Shown in pieces: positions 1 through 8,692 of a stretch of DNA of 64,000 bases. Both the position numbers and the translations under genes were made by a program. Below the pieces are notes generated by a model, which was not told the origin of the DNA, did no database searches, and was given only the letters and a program-made list of their open reading frames with translations. Positions within the stretch are counted from its first letter, which is position 1. Each line of letters begins with the position of its first letter. The stretch comes from Flavobacterium aquiphilum (lineage in GTDB: Bacteria > Bacteroidota > Bacteroidia > Flavobacteriales > Flavobacteriaceae). The stretch covers positions 3,410,001-3,474,000 of the forward strand of contig NZ_CP114288.1 in the NCBI RefSeq assembly GCF_027111335.1, read 5' to 3'.

Positions 1-477
1 GAACCCACTATTTATATGGAAAATATGATGGGACCTTTTTGTGCACCTTTTGTAAAAAACGAAATGAAGCTTGCTTATCCTACTCCAGAGATTATGCCTA
101 TTGGTTGGATAGCTTCAAGAGATGTAAGTGCTTTTGTTGTAGAAGCAGTTTACAATGACAAACTAAAAGCGGATACATTTCAAATAAGTGGTTTAGAAAA
201 TTTAAAAGGTAATGATTTGGCTGAACAATTTTCTAAAGGTTTGGGTAAAAACGTTGTTTATTATACGCAACCTGCCAAAGAATTTGGTGATATATTAAAA
301 CCATTTGTTGGTGAAGCAGGTGCAGCAGGAGTAACTTCGTACTATGAAAGCCTTCAAAACGCAACAGAGTTTCCTCCAAAATTCAATCCAAAGATGAATG
401 AGATTTTAGAGAAACTGCCCGTGCAAATGACACCTTTGGTGCAATGGGCAAATGAGAATAAAGCGTATTTTTCCTAA
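1..477 (+). CDS. NmrA-like NAD(P)-binding protein, C-terminal part
   Basis: This is a 5'-truncated gene: the reading frame is open from the first base and the Rossmann nucleotide-binding half lies outside the window. About 158 residues remain. They resemble the substrate-domain half of NmrA/atypical-SDR proteins: an IYMENMMGPF segment (where these proteins often read NFMEN or similar), a DVSAFVVEAV segment that matches the 'D(I/V)G' region before the last helices, and a QISGLENLKGNDLAEQFSKG stretch. Such proteins act as NAD(P)H-binding redox sensors or reductases. The substrate cannot be told. A terminator-like hairpin follows. It fits the redox-enzyme block downstream. The family call is moderately sure. 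Confidence 0.6.
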   Translation, partial: EPTIYMENMMGPFCAPFVKNEMKLAYPTPEIMPIGWIASRDVSAFVVEAVYNDKLKADTFQISGLENLKGNDLAEQFSKGLGKNVVYYTQPAKEFGDILKPFVGEAGAAGVTSYYESLQNATEFPPKFNPKMNEILEKLPVQMTPLVQWANENKAYFS

Positions 478-539
478 AAAAAGGTATTAACTTTTGTAGA
501 GGTAACAATTAAAGTTAATGCAAATTTTAACTTGATAGC

Positions 540-596
540 AAAGGTGATTTTGATTTTTTCAATTCTATTGGATTGTAAAATCAAGACCACCTTTTT
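540..596 (+). terminator. Hairpin terminator of the NmrA-like gene
   Basis: An 18-base arm starting AAAGGTG at 540-557 pairs with the arm ending CACCTTT at 577-594 (two mismatches) and is followed by a T run. It lies 62 bases after the stop codon. Confidence 0.6.
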
Positions 597-888
597 AATT
601 GTAGGGGTGAATATTTATTCTTGATTATTTTATGCCTGAAATAAATGTAAGCAACTTGTTTCGAAATCTTGGAACAAGCTAAAGTCAGCCTTTTTACATA
701 GCATTGTAATTTGTATAGGTCTTATTCTGCCAGCTAATTAATTTAAAGTTTTTGAGCCGTGCATAATATTTTGGGTGTTAGCGTTAACATTACAAACTTC
801 GCGACCAAAATCATCATCCTACAAAACCTCCGTAAAAACGTATCACACCTTCCGACTTTTGTATAACTAGCCAGAATAACTTCGATAG

Positions 889-896
889 TAGTTTTG
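889..896 (+). promoter_or_regulatory. Bacteroidota -7 element upstream of nemA-like gene
   Basis: TAGTTTTG matches the TAnnTTTG -7 consensus, 30 bases before the start codon. A TTTTG at 857-861 could be the -33 element, but its 27-base spacing is longer than the usual 17-23. Confidence 0.45.
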
Positions 897-926
897 CAAC
901 ATTAAATAATCATAAAAAATAAAATA

Positions 927-2033
927 ATGAGCAAGACAATTTTCGAACCCTACAATTTAAATGGGTTACAATTAAGAAATCGTATCGTAATGGCGCCTAT
1001 GACCCGCTCTAGAGCTGATAATGAAGGAAACGTTGCCACAGAACTCATTGCAGAATATTACAGACAGCGAGCATCAGCAGGATTAATCATTACAGAAGGA
1101 ACTTTCATCAGTCCCGAAGCCGTTGGTTATATTAATGTACCAGCCATTTATTCAAAAGATCAAATAGAAGGTTGGAAATTAACAACCCAAGCCGTACACC
1201 AAGAAGGAGGAAGTATTTTTGCCCAATTATGGCATACAGGGGCTATTTCCCATCCCGATTTGCAAAACGGGAACAAACCACTTGGACCATCGGCTGTTAA
1301 TCCCAACCAACAGGTATTTACTTTTGAGGGGTTTAAGGATACGGTAGAAGCACAAGCAATGACCATTGCCGATATAAAAAGAACCATAAATGATTTCAAA
1401 CAAGCAGCAATCAATGCTTTTGAGGCAGGATTTGACGGTGTTGAAATACACAGTGCCAATGGTTTTTTGTTACAGCAATTTTTACATAAAAACTCAAATC
1501 ACAGGACAGATGAATATGGAGGTTCTATAGAAAACAGAACTCGTATAATTTTTGAAATACTAGACGAATTAAAAACCGTAATTGATCTATCAAAAGCAGG
1601 AATACGTTTTAACCCTTCAGTTCACGGAATTATGGGCATTGAAGCTGATGATGAGACGATTGCTTTGTATAACTATATTGCAAACCGATTAAATGATTAT
1701 AATTTAGCATACATTCATCTTACAGAGCCTTTTACAGATGTATCTAATGTGAGTTTAGCTATTCAAAACGTAGCAAAACATTTCCGCGGATTTTACAAAG
1801 GTACTATCATCACAAATGTTCGCTATACAAAAGAAACTGCCAATAAAGTTATAGCATCTGGCGATGCAAATTTAGTAGCGTTTGGAGTTCCCTTTATTGC
1901 GAATCCTGATTTAGTTGAACGTTTTAAGACAGATGCTGTACTTAATGCACCTGACCCAAACACTTTTTATACTTCTGGAGAAAAAGGGTATACTGATTAT
2001 CCGAAAATGACTGAAGTTTCTAACTCCATCTAA
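927..2033 (+). CDS. nemA: Old yellow enzyme family alkene reductase (FMN)
   Basis: This 368-residue TIM-barrel flavoprotein would reduce activated C=C bonds (enals, enones, maleimides, nitro compounds) with NAD(P)H. It shows the family landmarks: an N-terminal FEPYNLNGLQLRNRIVMAPM segment, the FMN-contacting Q100 in AQLWHTG, the substrate-binding pair H175/N178 in EIHSANGFLL, and YGGSIENRTR at about 197-206. Length is normal for NemA/OYE-like enzymes. An NAD(P)-binding NmrA-like gene follows after 18 bases and an AraC regulator after that, so the three probably form an electrophile-response operon. The family is sure; the natural substrate is unknown. Confidence 0.9.
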   Translation: MSKTIFEPYNLNGLQLRNRIVMAPMTRSRADNEGNVATELIAEYYRQRASAGLIITEGTFISPEAVGYINVPAIYSKDQIEGWKLTTQAVHQEGGSIFAQLWHTGAISHPDLQNGNKPLGPSAVNPNQQVFTFEGFKDTVEAQAMTIADIKRTINDFKQAAINAFEAGFDGVEIHSANGFLLQQFLHKNSNHRTDEYGGSIENRTRIIFEILDELKTVIDLSKAGIRFNPSVHGIMGIEADDETIALYNYIANRLNDYNLAYIHLTEPFTDVSNVSLAIQNVAKHFRGFYKGTIITNVRYTKETANKVIASGDANLVAFGVPFIANPDLVERFKTDAVLNAPDPNTFYTSGEKGYTDYPKMTEVSNSI

Positions 2034-2051
2034 ATTTTAAAAAATTAAACA

Positions 2052-2909
2052 ATGATTAAGAAAATAACAGTAATTGGAGCAACAGGAATGATAGGTACTC
2101 CTGTAACCAAAGAATTGATAAAAGCAGGCTTTGAAGTAACAGCTTTTGTGAGAAACATTGAAAAAGAAAAACATATTTTTCCATCGGGTGTACATTTTGT
2201 GCAAGGCGACCTAAAAAACGTATCGAACATTTCCAAAGCAATAAAAGATGCAGATGCGGTTTACATCAGTATATCTTCAGGTCCTAACGATACCGAAAAC
2301 GGATTTAATCCTGAAGCAGGAGGTGTGGATAATATTATTACTGCCCTTAAAACATCATCTGTAAAACGAGTTGGATTTTTATCTTCGTTTTTGGCAAGAA
2401 ACTACAAAGACGATTGGTGGGCAATGAATGCCAAAAAACAAGCAGTTCAAAAAATTAAAAATACGGGTATTCCATATACCATATTTTATCCTGCCAATTT
2501 TATGCAAAATTTTAATGGTGGAATGAGAGATGGAAATAAGGTAAACATCATCGGAACATCCAATGAAAAATCGTGGTGGATAGATGCCGAAGATTTTGGT
2601 AAACAAGTAGCAAATGCTTTTAAAACTGAAAAATCATTGAATAGAGAATATGCTGTACAAGGCTTGGAACCGTTAACTACAACAGAAGCAACCCAAATTT
2701 TTGTAGAAAACTATACCAAAGAAAAATTAACGATTGCAAAATTACCAATCGGGATGGCAAAAATTTTATCTTTGTTTATAAAGCCTTTACGGTATGTTGT
2801 GCCATTAATATCGGTAATGAACAACAACAAAGAAATCTTTGAAGCTCAAAAAACTTGGGACGAATTGGGCAAGCCAACAATGACGGTAGCGAAATTTGCA
2901 AAAAAATAA
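2052..2909 (+). CDS. NmrA-like NAD(P)H-binding SDR protein
   Basis: This 285-residue protein begins with a beta strand and the glycine-rich loop GATGMIGTPV (residues 8-17), the dinucleotide-binding signature of atypical SDR/NmrA proteins. A conserved NFMQNF segment follows in the middle, at the usual place of the active-site region. The family includes NAD(P)H:quinone reductase-like enzymes and redox sensors. It sits 18 bases behind the old yellow enzyme and 8 bases ahead of the AraC regulator, so it is almost certainly co-transcribed. It resembles the truncated gene at the window's left edge in type. The substrate is unknown. Confidence 0.8.
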   Translation: MIKKITVIGATGMIGTPVTKELIKAGFEVTAFVRNIEKEKHIFPSGVHFVQGDLKNVSNISKAIKDADAVYISISSGPNDTENGFNPEAGGVDNIITALKTSSVKRVGFLSSFLARNYKDDWWAMNAKKQAVQKIKNTGIPYTIFYPANFMQNFNGGMRDGNKVNIIGTSNEKSWWIDAEDFGKQVANAFKTEKSLNREYAVQGLEPLTTTEATQIFVENYTKEKLTIAKLPIGMAKILSLFIKPLRYVVPLISVMNNNKEIFEAQKTWDELGKPTMTVAKFAKK

Positions 2910-2917
2910 TAAAATCT

Positions 2918-3814
2918 ATGACACATTATAAAACCATAAGTGAATTATTTAAAGCTAACGGATTCTCGCCACCAGAAAATCCGTTATTGGGGGTATTAAC
3001 TTTTGAACAAGCCGAAGATTGCCCCTTTGTAGAAAAAGAGTTTACAATGGCATTTTATGGCATTTCATATAATAAATTTGAAACAGGTACTCTTTCTTAT
3101 GGCAAAACTAAATATGACCACGACAATGGCTCAATGGCATTTGTAAAGCCTCATCAGAAAATAAAAATGGCTAATTTAAAAAATGCTGAAAAAGGATTTT
3201 TGCTCTATATTCACGAGGCTTTTTTATTCAATTCTAATCTTTATTCCGAAATAAAAAAATACGGATATTTTGATTACGAAGTAAACGAAGCCCTTCATTT
3301 ATCACCAAAAGAGGAGGGAATTATTTGGGACTTATTCAATAAAATAGAATCAGAATATTACAATAATCAGGATGATTTTAGTAGAGATATAATGATTACT
3401 CATATCGATTCTATATTGAAATATTCGCAGCGGTTTTACAAACGGCAATTTTTAAACAGAGCAGTTCTTTCAGGCACAACGGTTTCAAAATTTACAAATG
3501 TTTTGACTGCATATTTTGAAAATGGAAGTTTTCAAAAAAACGGTTTGCCAACCGTAAAATATATGGCCGGACAATTAAACTTATCGCCAAGGTATTTGAG
3601 CGATTTACTGAAACAGGAAACAGGCAAAACAGCTTTGGAACACATACACATTGCATTGGTTATGGAAGCCAAAAATTTACTAATGAGTACCACTAAAACC
3701 GTAGCAGAAACAGCCTATCAATTGGGCTTTGAAAATGCTCCGTATTTTTCAAGATTGTTTAAAAAAGAAGTAGGACAAACGCCCACCGAATACAGAGAAC
3801 ATTTTTTGAATTAA
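2918..3814 (+). CDS. AraC family transcriptional regulator
   Basis: The protein has 298 residues if translation begins at ATG 2918, which lies 8 bases after the preceding stop. An upstream in-frame ATG would overlap that gene, so I did not use it. The N-terminal half looks like a cupin-type effector domain. The C-terminal ~100 residues hold two helix-turn-helix units typical of AraC/XylS (MAGQLNLSPRYLSDLLKQET and VAETAYQLGFENAPYFSRLF), ending in the family's GQTPTEYR. It closes the old yellow enzyme operon and is its likely regulator. The inducer is not evident. Confidence 0.88.
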   Translation: MTHYKTISELFKANGFSPPENPLLGVLTFEQAEDCPFVEKEFTMAFYGISYNKFETGTLSYGKTKYDHDNGSMAFVKPHQKIKMANLKNAEKGFLLYIHEAFLFNSNLYSEIKKYGYFDYEVNEALHLSPKEEGIIWDLFNKIESEYYNNQDDFSRDIMITHIDSILKYSQRFYKRQFLNRAVLSGTTVSKFTNVLTAYFENGSFQKNGLPTVKYMAGQLNLSPRYLSDLLKQETGKTALEHIHIALVMEAKNLLMSTTKTVAETAYQLGFENAPYFSRLFKKEVGQTPTEYREHFLN

Positions 3815-3896
3815 ACAAAATGAAACGGTCATTTGTAACAAATTTATGCAAAAAAGTGCTGTCAAAGAAGTAGTTTAAATCTAAAAACAATAAGAT

Positions 3897-4265
3897 ATGA
3901 ATGTTGAGGATTTTAGAAAATATTGTCTATCTCTAAATGGTGTGACTGAAAAAATGCCATTTGGAAAAGCAACAAGTCAATACGATCGTAATTTACTTGT
4001 CTTTTCTATTGGTGATAAATGGTTTTGCCTTGTAAATATTGAGGTTTTTGACTTCTGCGTTCTAAAATCAGAACCCGATTTAATTGAAGAATTACGCATT
4101 CAATACGACAGCATCCGCCCCGGCTATCATATGAATCACAAACATTGGATTTCAGTATATTTCAATACAGATTTAGATGATAAAAATATCCTAAAACTTG
4201 TTAAGGAATCTTATCAGTTAGTGTTAGAATCGCTTCCAAAAAAGGAACAGGCAAAATATCTTTAA
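3897..4265 (+). CDS. MmcQ/YjbR family protein
   Basis: This 122-residue cytosolic protein begins MNVEDFRKYCLSLNGVTEKMPFG and contains a DKWFCLV strand, an LRIQYDSIRPGYHMNHKHWISV segment and a C-terminal SYQLVLESLPKKEQ helix. These match the small MmcQ/YjbR fold, which has a CyaY-like shape and is often called DNA-binding, although its function is not settled. Length is normal. It is separated from the AraC gene by 82 bases and may be in the same transcription unit or on its own. Confidence 0.8.
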   Translation: MNVEDFRKYCLSLNGVTEKMPFGKATSQYDRNLLVFSIGDKWFCLVNIEVFDFCVLKSEPDLIEELRIQYDSIRPGYHMNHKHWISVYFNTDLDDKNILKLVKESYQLVLESLPKKEQAKYL

Positions 4266-4415
4266 AATGCTCAATAAAGAAGTCTTAAATAGAGAATGGT
4301 TTTTGAATTAAATAATATGTCTATCTGTTTCTTATACCAATCGTTTTCTGGCTTGGCGAAGGCAGGGCAATCGAAGCATTTTCGTTCGGCTAATGTAAAG
4401 AAGTTTAATATAAAC

Positions 4416-4452
4416 ACAAAAGCTGAAGTTTGCACTTCAGCCCTGCTTTTGT
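4416..4452. repeat. Nested inverted repeat between convergent genes
   Basis: Outer arms ACAAAAGC (4416-4423) and GCTTTTGT (4445-4452) enclose inner arms GCTGAAGT (4422-4429) and ACTTCAGC (4434-4441). It lies between convergent genes and could end transcription from either side, but there is no long T run. Confidence 0.45.
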
Positions 4453-4481
4453 CGTCCTTCCTGTCGATGTTGCTGATTTAT

Positions 4482-5240
4482 TTAAAAGCCAAACATACCT
4501 CCTGAAACAGAAATTTGTTCGCCTGTAATCCAAGCCGCATCATCGGAAGCAAGAAATACAGCCGCTTTTGCGATGTCTTCGGGTTGCCCTCTTCGACCAA
4601 GCGGTGTATGGGCAACAAATAATTTTTCATACTCACTGCCTTTTGTGACACCAGCGTTTGTAGAACCCTCCGTTTCCGTTGCACCAGGCAGAATAGAATT
4701 GATACGAATGTTTTTTGCCCCCAATTCTTTTGACAAAGCGATGGTTACGGCATCTAATGCTGCTTTGGTGGAAGAATATAACGAAGCTGTTGGAAGTGGC
4801 ATTTTGCTTGCACCTGAACTAATGTTGATTACATTTCCGCCTTTGTCACCAAACAGTTTTAACGATGATTGAATAGTAAGGATAGCACCCAAAACATTTA
4901 CGTTGAAATGCTGATGGAAACTTTCTACTGTTACTTGCTCAATAGGCGTGTAACCTTGATATGCTGCGTTGTTTACCAAAATATCCAATACGCCAAACGC
5001 TTTTTCTGTTTCTTCAAACAGCCTTTTTACATCGGCTTCTTTTGATACATCACCTTGCACCGCAATGGCAGTTCCGCCACTTTCAATTATGGCTTTTACT
5101 ATTTTTTCTGCCTCTTCTTTACTTGAAGCATAATTTACAACAACCTTTGCACCTTCGTTGGCAAATGCTTTTGCAATTCCCGCACCAATTCCTTTTGATG
5201 AACCTGTAACTATCGCTACTTTGTTTTTTAATTTACCCAT
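4482..5240 (-). CDS. Classical SDR oxidoreductase
   Basis: This 252-residue classical short-chain dehydrogenase has the cofactor motif TGSSKGIG (12-19), a VNNAA strand end (about 89-93), and a catalytic triad placed as S142, Y155 and K159 (YSSTK). Its C-terminus, ITGEQISVSGGM, is usual for the glucose-dehydrogenase/3-oxoacyl-ACP-reductase-like group. The residues after the second strand (NYAS) suggest NADP(H). It lies 22 bases downstream of another SDR on the same strand, so the two should be co-transcribed from the HxlR-controlled promoter. The substrate cannot be read from sequence. Confidence 0.88.
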   Translation of the reverse strand: MGKLKNKVAIVTGSSKGIGAGIAKAFANEGAKVVVNYASSKEEAEKIVKAIIESGGTAIAVQGDVSKEADVKRLFEETEKAFGVLDILVNNAAYQGYTPIEQVTVESFHQHFNVNVLGAILTIQSSLKLFGDKGGNVINISSGASKMPLPTASLYSSTKAALDAVTIALSKELGAKNIRINSILPGATETEGSTNAGVTKGSEYEKLFVAHTPLGRRGQPEDIAKAAVFLASDDAAWITGEQISVSGGMFGF

Positions 5241-5262
5241 TTTAATTTTTTTTATTACTGAT

Positions 5263-6021
5263 TTATTTTGTTGCGTAGTTGGTCATTCCACCATCCACTA
5301 AAAATTCGTTGCCTGTAATGAAATCGGCTTTGTCAGAAGCCAAGAACAGCACCACGTTTGCGATTTCTTCGGGTAGTCCCATTCTTTTAACCGCAGTAGA
5401 AGCAATGATTTGTTCTGTAACTTGCTTTTCAATATCTTTAGGCATACCTACTTTTGCCAAAACGCCTGTGTCTGTAGGACCGGGTGTAACAATGTTTACA
5501 CGGATTTTTCTTTCTGCCAATTCATTAGCCGCAACTTTGGCAATAGTGTTTACCGCAGATTTTGTTGCAGAATAAGCACTAACATTTATGTTTGACAAAT
5601 GTGCTGCGTTTGATGAAGTGAACACAACCGAAGCACCGTCTTTTAAATGCGGTATGAATTTTTGCAACGTAAAGAAATACCCTTTTACATTGGTGTTGAA
5701 TTGTGCATCAAAATCTGCTTCTGTTGCAAATTCAATTGGTGCAAAAACCGCAATTCCTGCGTTTAGGAAAAGAACGTCCACTTTGTTTCCACTTTCGGCA
5801 ACTGCTTTTTCTAAAACTTCAATTCCTGCCAAGTTTGATGTATCGGAAACGACTGTTTTCAGTTTTGGGCTGTTGATTTTTTCAGCCGCTTTTTTCAGGT
5901 TGTCGGCACTTCTTCCTGTTATCCAAACGCTTGCACCTGCGTTGATAAAAGCTTGTGCGGTTGCAAATCCTATACCTGTGCTTCCGCCTGTAATTAATAC
6001 GTTTTTGTCTGTAAAACTCAT
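5263..6021 (-). CDS. Classical SDR oxidoreductase
   Basis: This 252-residue SDR has TGGSTGIG at 11-18, LNAG at 86-89, and a serine (S136 or S137), Y150 and K154 as the active-site set (YSATK). The C-terminal ITGNEFLVDGGM is a normal SDR ending. TGRS after the second strand suggests NADP(H). It is divergent from an HxlR regulator gene, with repeated operator-like half-sites between the two starts. That is the usual arrangement for an HxlR-repressed detoxification enzyme. It is the first gene of a two-SDR operon. The substrate is unknown. Confidence 0.88.
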   Translation of the reverse strand: MSFTDKNVLITGGSTGIGFATAQAFINAGASVWITGRSADNLKKAAEKINSPKLKTVVSDTSNLAGIEVLEKAVAESGNKVDVLFLNAGIAVFAPIEFATEADFDAQFNTNVKGYFFTLQKFIPHLKDGASVVFTSSNAAHLSNINVSAYSATKSAVNTIAKVAANELAERKIRVNIVTPGPTDTGVLAKVGMPKDIEKQVTEQIIASTAVKRMGLPEEIANVVLFLASDKADFITGNEFLVDGGMTNYATK

Positions 6022-6050
6022 TTTGATTGTTATTTATTTGTTTAACAATG

Positions 6051-6058
6051 CAAACTTA
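6051..6058 (-). promoter_or_regulatory. -7 element of the SDR operon
   Basis: On the minus strand this reads TAAGTTTG, a perfect TAnnTTTG, 30 bases before the SDR start codon. The upstream promoter part falls in the operator repeats. Confidence 0.5.
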
Positions 6059-6067
6059 TTTACATTT

Positions 6068-6120
6068 ACTATCCGTTTGATATTACTATCCTTTTGGATA
6101 GCACTTTCCAATGGGATAGT
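6068..6120. promoter_or_regulatory. HxlR operator-like repeat cluster
   Basis: ACTATCC occurs at 6068-6074 and again at 6085-6091 (17-base phase). The second copy faces GGATAG at 6096-6101 to form CTATCC-TTTT-GGATAG, and GGATAGT recurs at 6114-6120. The cluster sits between the divergent SDR and HxlR genes. Binding by the HxlR protein is inferred from position and symmetry. Confidence 0.6.
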
Positions 6121-6133
6121 AACGCAAAATGAA

Positions 6134-6496
6134 ATGATAACAACTACAACAAAAACAAAAGAAAAGCGGGTGGAATGCGTTAATGCAATTCTTCCAGTAA
6201 AAGATGCATTGGATGTGCTAAGTGGTAGGTGGAAACTGCCTATACTTATTGCGTTGAGTTTTGGAAACAAACGTTTTAAGGAAATCTCAAAAGATGTTCA
6301 GGGCATTACGGATAAAGTGCTGTCCAAAGAGTTGAAAGAATTAGAAACTAATAAATTGATTACCCGAACTGTTTACGATACTTTTCCGCCAACGGTAGAA
6401 TATGCCGCCACCGAACACGGACATTCCCTGTTTAATGTTATTGCAGCATTAAGAGAATGGGGTATTAAGCATAGAGGAAAAATTATTGGGAAATAG
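6134..6496 (+). CDS. HxlR family winged-helix regulator
   Basis: This 120-residue protein, from ATG 6134, has the HxlR pattern: a cysteine near the N-terminus (VECVNAIL), then DVLSGRWKLPILIAL, the recognition region FKEISKDVQGITDKVLSKELKELE, and a wing ending RTVYDTFPPTVEYAATEHG. I chose this start because the same frame continues upstream for about 545 bases inside the antisense SDR, which cannot be real coding. HxlR proteins (for example YodB, QorR and HypR) often sense quinones or aldehydes through cysteines. The target is probably the divergent SDR pair. Confidence 0.88.
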   Translation: MITTTTKTKEKRVECVNAILPVKDALDVLSGRWKLPILIALSFGNKRFKEISKDVQGITDKVLSKELKELETNKLITRTVYDTFPPTVEYAATEHGHSLFNVIAALREWGIKHRGKIIGK

Positions 6497-6616
6497 CCGT
6501 TGTCGGAAAGTTTTAAAATTGTCAGTTGGTGTATTTCTCAAGTGTTTGACAGTAAGGTTGGTTAACTTTTCTTGTAACATTGAGATTGGCGCACAGATGA
6601 AACTGATTTTAACGGA

Positions 6617-7438
6617 TTATCGCAGATTGTTATTTAAAAACTCCGTAGGGCTTTTACCAAATTGTTTTTTGAAGGCAAATGAGAAATGGGATAAGTTTTC
6701 AAAACCCACTTCGTAATAGATATCAATAGGTTTTCTCTTTTTTTCAGTTATTTGAAAGCGGGCTAGTTCCAGTCGCTTTTGAGTAATCCATTTTTGTGGT
6801 GTTGTATTGAAAGCCTTTTTGAAGTCACGTTTAAAAGTGGTCAAACTTCGCCCGGTCAGGTAACCAAATTTTTCTATTGGCATATTGAACATATAATTAC
6901 GTTCCATAAATTCGACAAGGTTGATTTTATGAGGTTCTGAAAAGTCAGATAAAATGTTGTCGATGTCTTTGTTTATGGAGCGCAAAACGGTAATTGATTC
7001 CTGAATTTTCAATTCCGAAAGTTCTTGTGGTAATTTGTAATTGAGGTCGAAATACGGCAAGATCGAAGCAAAAAAACTATCGAGCAAAGGACTTTGGGAC
7101 AACGGAATGATGTAATCGGTTTTAGAAACCAGAGTGGCTTGCAGTTTTTTTTGTTCGTAAAATGCCCTTAAAACATCCTGCGTCAGTTTTACCACAATGG
7201 CTCTGTAAGGCAAGCCGTCTTTATCGGATTTTATTAAGGTAGATAGTTGATTTCTTGGAAATAGAAGCGTTTCGCCCAACCCAAAAACATAGGTTTTATT
7301 TAACTGAATAACTTTTAATTCGCCCGACAACACCCGAACAACACAATGTTCCTCCGCAATCATTTCGGTATTGTTTCGAGTAGATCCGCTGCAGCTGAAA
7401 ACAATTTCAGCGTTTTTATTGATTTGTCTTGTTGCCAT
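6617..7438 (-). CDS. AraC family transcriptional regulator
   Basis: This 273-residue protein has an N-terminal cupin-like half (ACRL-type strands around CVVRVLSGELKVIQLNKTYVF) with the ExsA-like layout, and a C-terminal AraC DNA-binding domain: MPIEKFGYLTGRSLTTFKRDFKK for the first helix-turn-helix, then PIDIYYEVGFENLSHFSFAFKK and FGKSPTEF for the second. It lies 56 bases downstream of the SDR at 7495-8532 (same strand), which may be its target or its operon partner. The ligand is unknown. Confidence 0.87.
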   Translation of the reverse strand: MATRQINKNAEIVFSCSGSTRNNTEMIAEEHCVVRVLSGELKVIQLNKTYVFGLGETLLFPRNQLSTLIKSDKDGLPYRAIVVKLTQDVLRAFYEQKKLQATLVSKTDYIIPLSQSPLLDSFFASILPYFDLNYKLPQELSELKIQESITVLRSINKDIDNILSDFSEPHKINLVEFMERNYMFNMPIEKFGYLTGRSLTTFKRDFKKAFNTTPQKWITQKRLELARFQITEKKRKPIDIYYEVGFENLSHFSFAFKKQFGKSPTEFLNNNLR

Positions 7439-7494
7439 AATACAAAGGTAAAAAAATAAGGCCCAACGATGTGAACCTTATTTTTTCCAATTAA

Positions 7495-8532
7495 TTAAAT
7501 GTCAAATTTTATCTGCGTTAATTCTTCAGTCAGTGTCCAAAGTTTTTGGGCAGCTTCCGCTTGAAGCGCAAAGGGTGCTACTCCTCCAAATCCGCCCGGG
7601 TTTCTATAAGCAGCAGCGATACTCTCATAATTGGCCTCATCATATTGGGCAATTTCAACATCTTCCAAATACACTCCTCCAATGTTTTCAAGCTGTGGAC
7701 TCATTGCTGCCCAAACAGTTGTGGCAGCTCCCTGTTCCTTGGTTTTCTGTATTTTTTTCATTGCTGCTTCAGCTTCAGGGTTTGGCGTGCCGTCAGGATT
7801 TAGAATACCCAAGGTAACAAAATCATCAAACGCTAAATGTCTGCCCAGATTGGTTTCCAAAATCAAACCAGGATGTAAAGCATAAGCCCGAACGCCAAAT
7901 TGCTGTGCCTTTCTATCCAATTCTACCGTAAAGAGAACATTTGCAGTTTTGGATTGTCCATAAGCTTCAAATTTGTCGTACTCCCTAGTGTTGTAGTTTA
8001 CATCGTCAAAAAGTACCGGCGAATAATGGTGTCCTGAAGAGGAAACAGTAATTACCCTTGCGCCATTTGCTTTTTTCAATGCGTCCCATAGTTTGGCCGT
8101 CAGATGAAAATGCCCTAAATGATTGGTAGAAAATTGTCCTTCATAACCACGCCCATCACGTTGTAAAGGCGTCCACATCACCCCGGCGTTGTTGATAAGA
8201 ATATGTAGCGGTCTGCCCGAAGCCAAAAAATTATCGGCAAATGCATCAATGGAAGCAGGATCTGTCAGGTTCAATGCTGCTGTTTCTACATTGGCAATCC
8301 CTTCCAGATTTTGCTTTGCTTTTTCAGTATCTCTTGCCGGAACGATAACCGTTGCCCCTGCCGAAGTCAATGTTTTGGTAATTTCTAAACCAAGCCCGCC
8401 ATCACCGCCTGTTACAATGACGATTTTTCCTGTAAGGTCAATTCCCTTGATAACATCTTTTGTTGTTGATGTTGCGTTGAAGCCAGAACCTATCGGTTTT
8501 TGCAAGGCTCCGTTGTAATTTTTTTGTCCCAT
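7495..8532 (-). CDS. SDR oxidoreductase, retinol-dehydrogenase-like
   Basis: This 345-residue protein is longer than a classical SDR because of about 30 extra N-terminal residues and a longer C-terminal segment. It has VTGGDGGLG (40-48), ILINNAG (111-117), VSSSGHHYSP around the catalytic serine, and YGQSK (191-195). PARD after the second strand suggests NADP(H). The size and the NHLGHFHLTA helix resemble the retinol-dehydrogenase/protochlorophyllide-reductase-like group common in bacteria as uncharacterised detoxification enzymes. A TATCTTTG -7 element precedes it. Confidence 0.85.
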   Translation of the reverse strand: MGQKNYNGALQKPIGSGFNATSTTKDVIKGIDLTGKIVIVTGGDGGLGLEITKTLTSAGATVIVPARDTEKAKQNLEGIANVETAALNLTDPASIDAFADNFLASGRPLHILINNAGVMWTPLQRDGRGYEGQFSTNHLGHFHLTAKLWDALKKANGARVITVSSSGHHYSPVLFDDVNYNTREYDKFEAYGQSKTANVLFTVELDRKAQQFGVRAYALHPGLILETNLGRHLAFDDFVTLGILNPDGTPNPEAEAAMKKIQKTKEQGAATTVWAAMSPQLENIGGVYLEDVEIAQYDEANYESIAAAYRNPGGFGGVAPFALQAEAAQKLWTLTEELTQIKFDI

Positions 8533-8563
8533 TTTTTAAATTCATTTTAAATTTTTATTGAGA

Positions 8564-8571
8564 CAAAGATA
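8564..8571 (-). promoter_or_regulatory. -7 element of the SDR/AraC unit
   Basis: The minus strand reads TATCTTTG, a perfect TAnnTTTG, 32 bases before the SDR start. A TTTTG lies 27 bases further upstream, slightly too far for a standard -33 element. Confidence 0.45.
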
Positions 8572-8644
8572 GAATGCGTATCGCCAGTGCGTTTTGTTCA
8601 AAAGTCCGAATTACTTTGTTTAAAAGGTCGGTTTTTATTGGTGA

Positions 8645-8692
8645 TAATGGTAATTAATTATTTGATTTTAATGGTAATTAATTATTTGATTT
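8645..8692. repeat. Tandem 24-bp duplication across a stop codon
   Basis: Two identical adjacent 24-base units (8645-8668 and 8669-8692). The right unit contains the last codons and the stop of the minus-strand quinone-oxidoreductase-like gene, so the left unit is a duplicate of the gene's end. Confidence 0.85.

Larger units (their letters stand above)
478..926. other. Intergenic region without a gene
   Basis: No convincing reading frame occurs here. The stretch holds a terminator-like hairpin at its left end and a probable promoter just before the old yellow enzyme gene. A short palindrome, TGTTA-GCGT-TAACA, lies at 776-789; its role is unknown. Confidence 0.5.

Noticed and set aside
776..789. 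TGTTA-GCGT-TAACA palindrome, considered as an integron attC or att site
   Set aside because: The core does not fit the RYYYAAC/GTTRRRY pattern and no integrase gene or cassette array is present.
4296..4505. Open frame of 69 codons on the plus strand
   Set aside because: No domain, no promoter, and it covers the hairpin and the end of the antisense SDR gene; composition is not protein-like.
5588..6133. Upstream extension of the HxlR reading frame
   Set aside because: The extension runs antisense inside a well-supported SDR gene, and the HxlR domain begins after ATG 6134.
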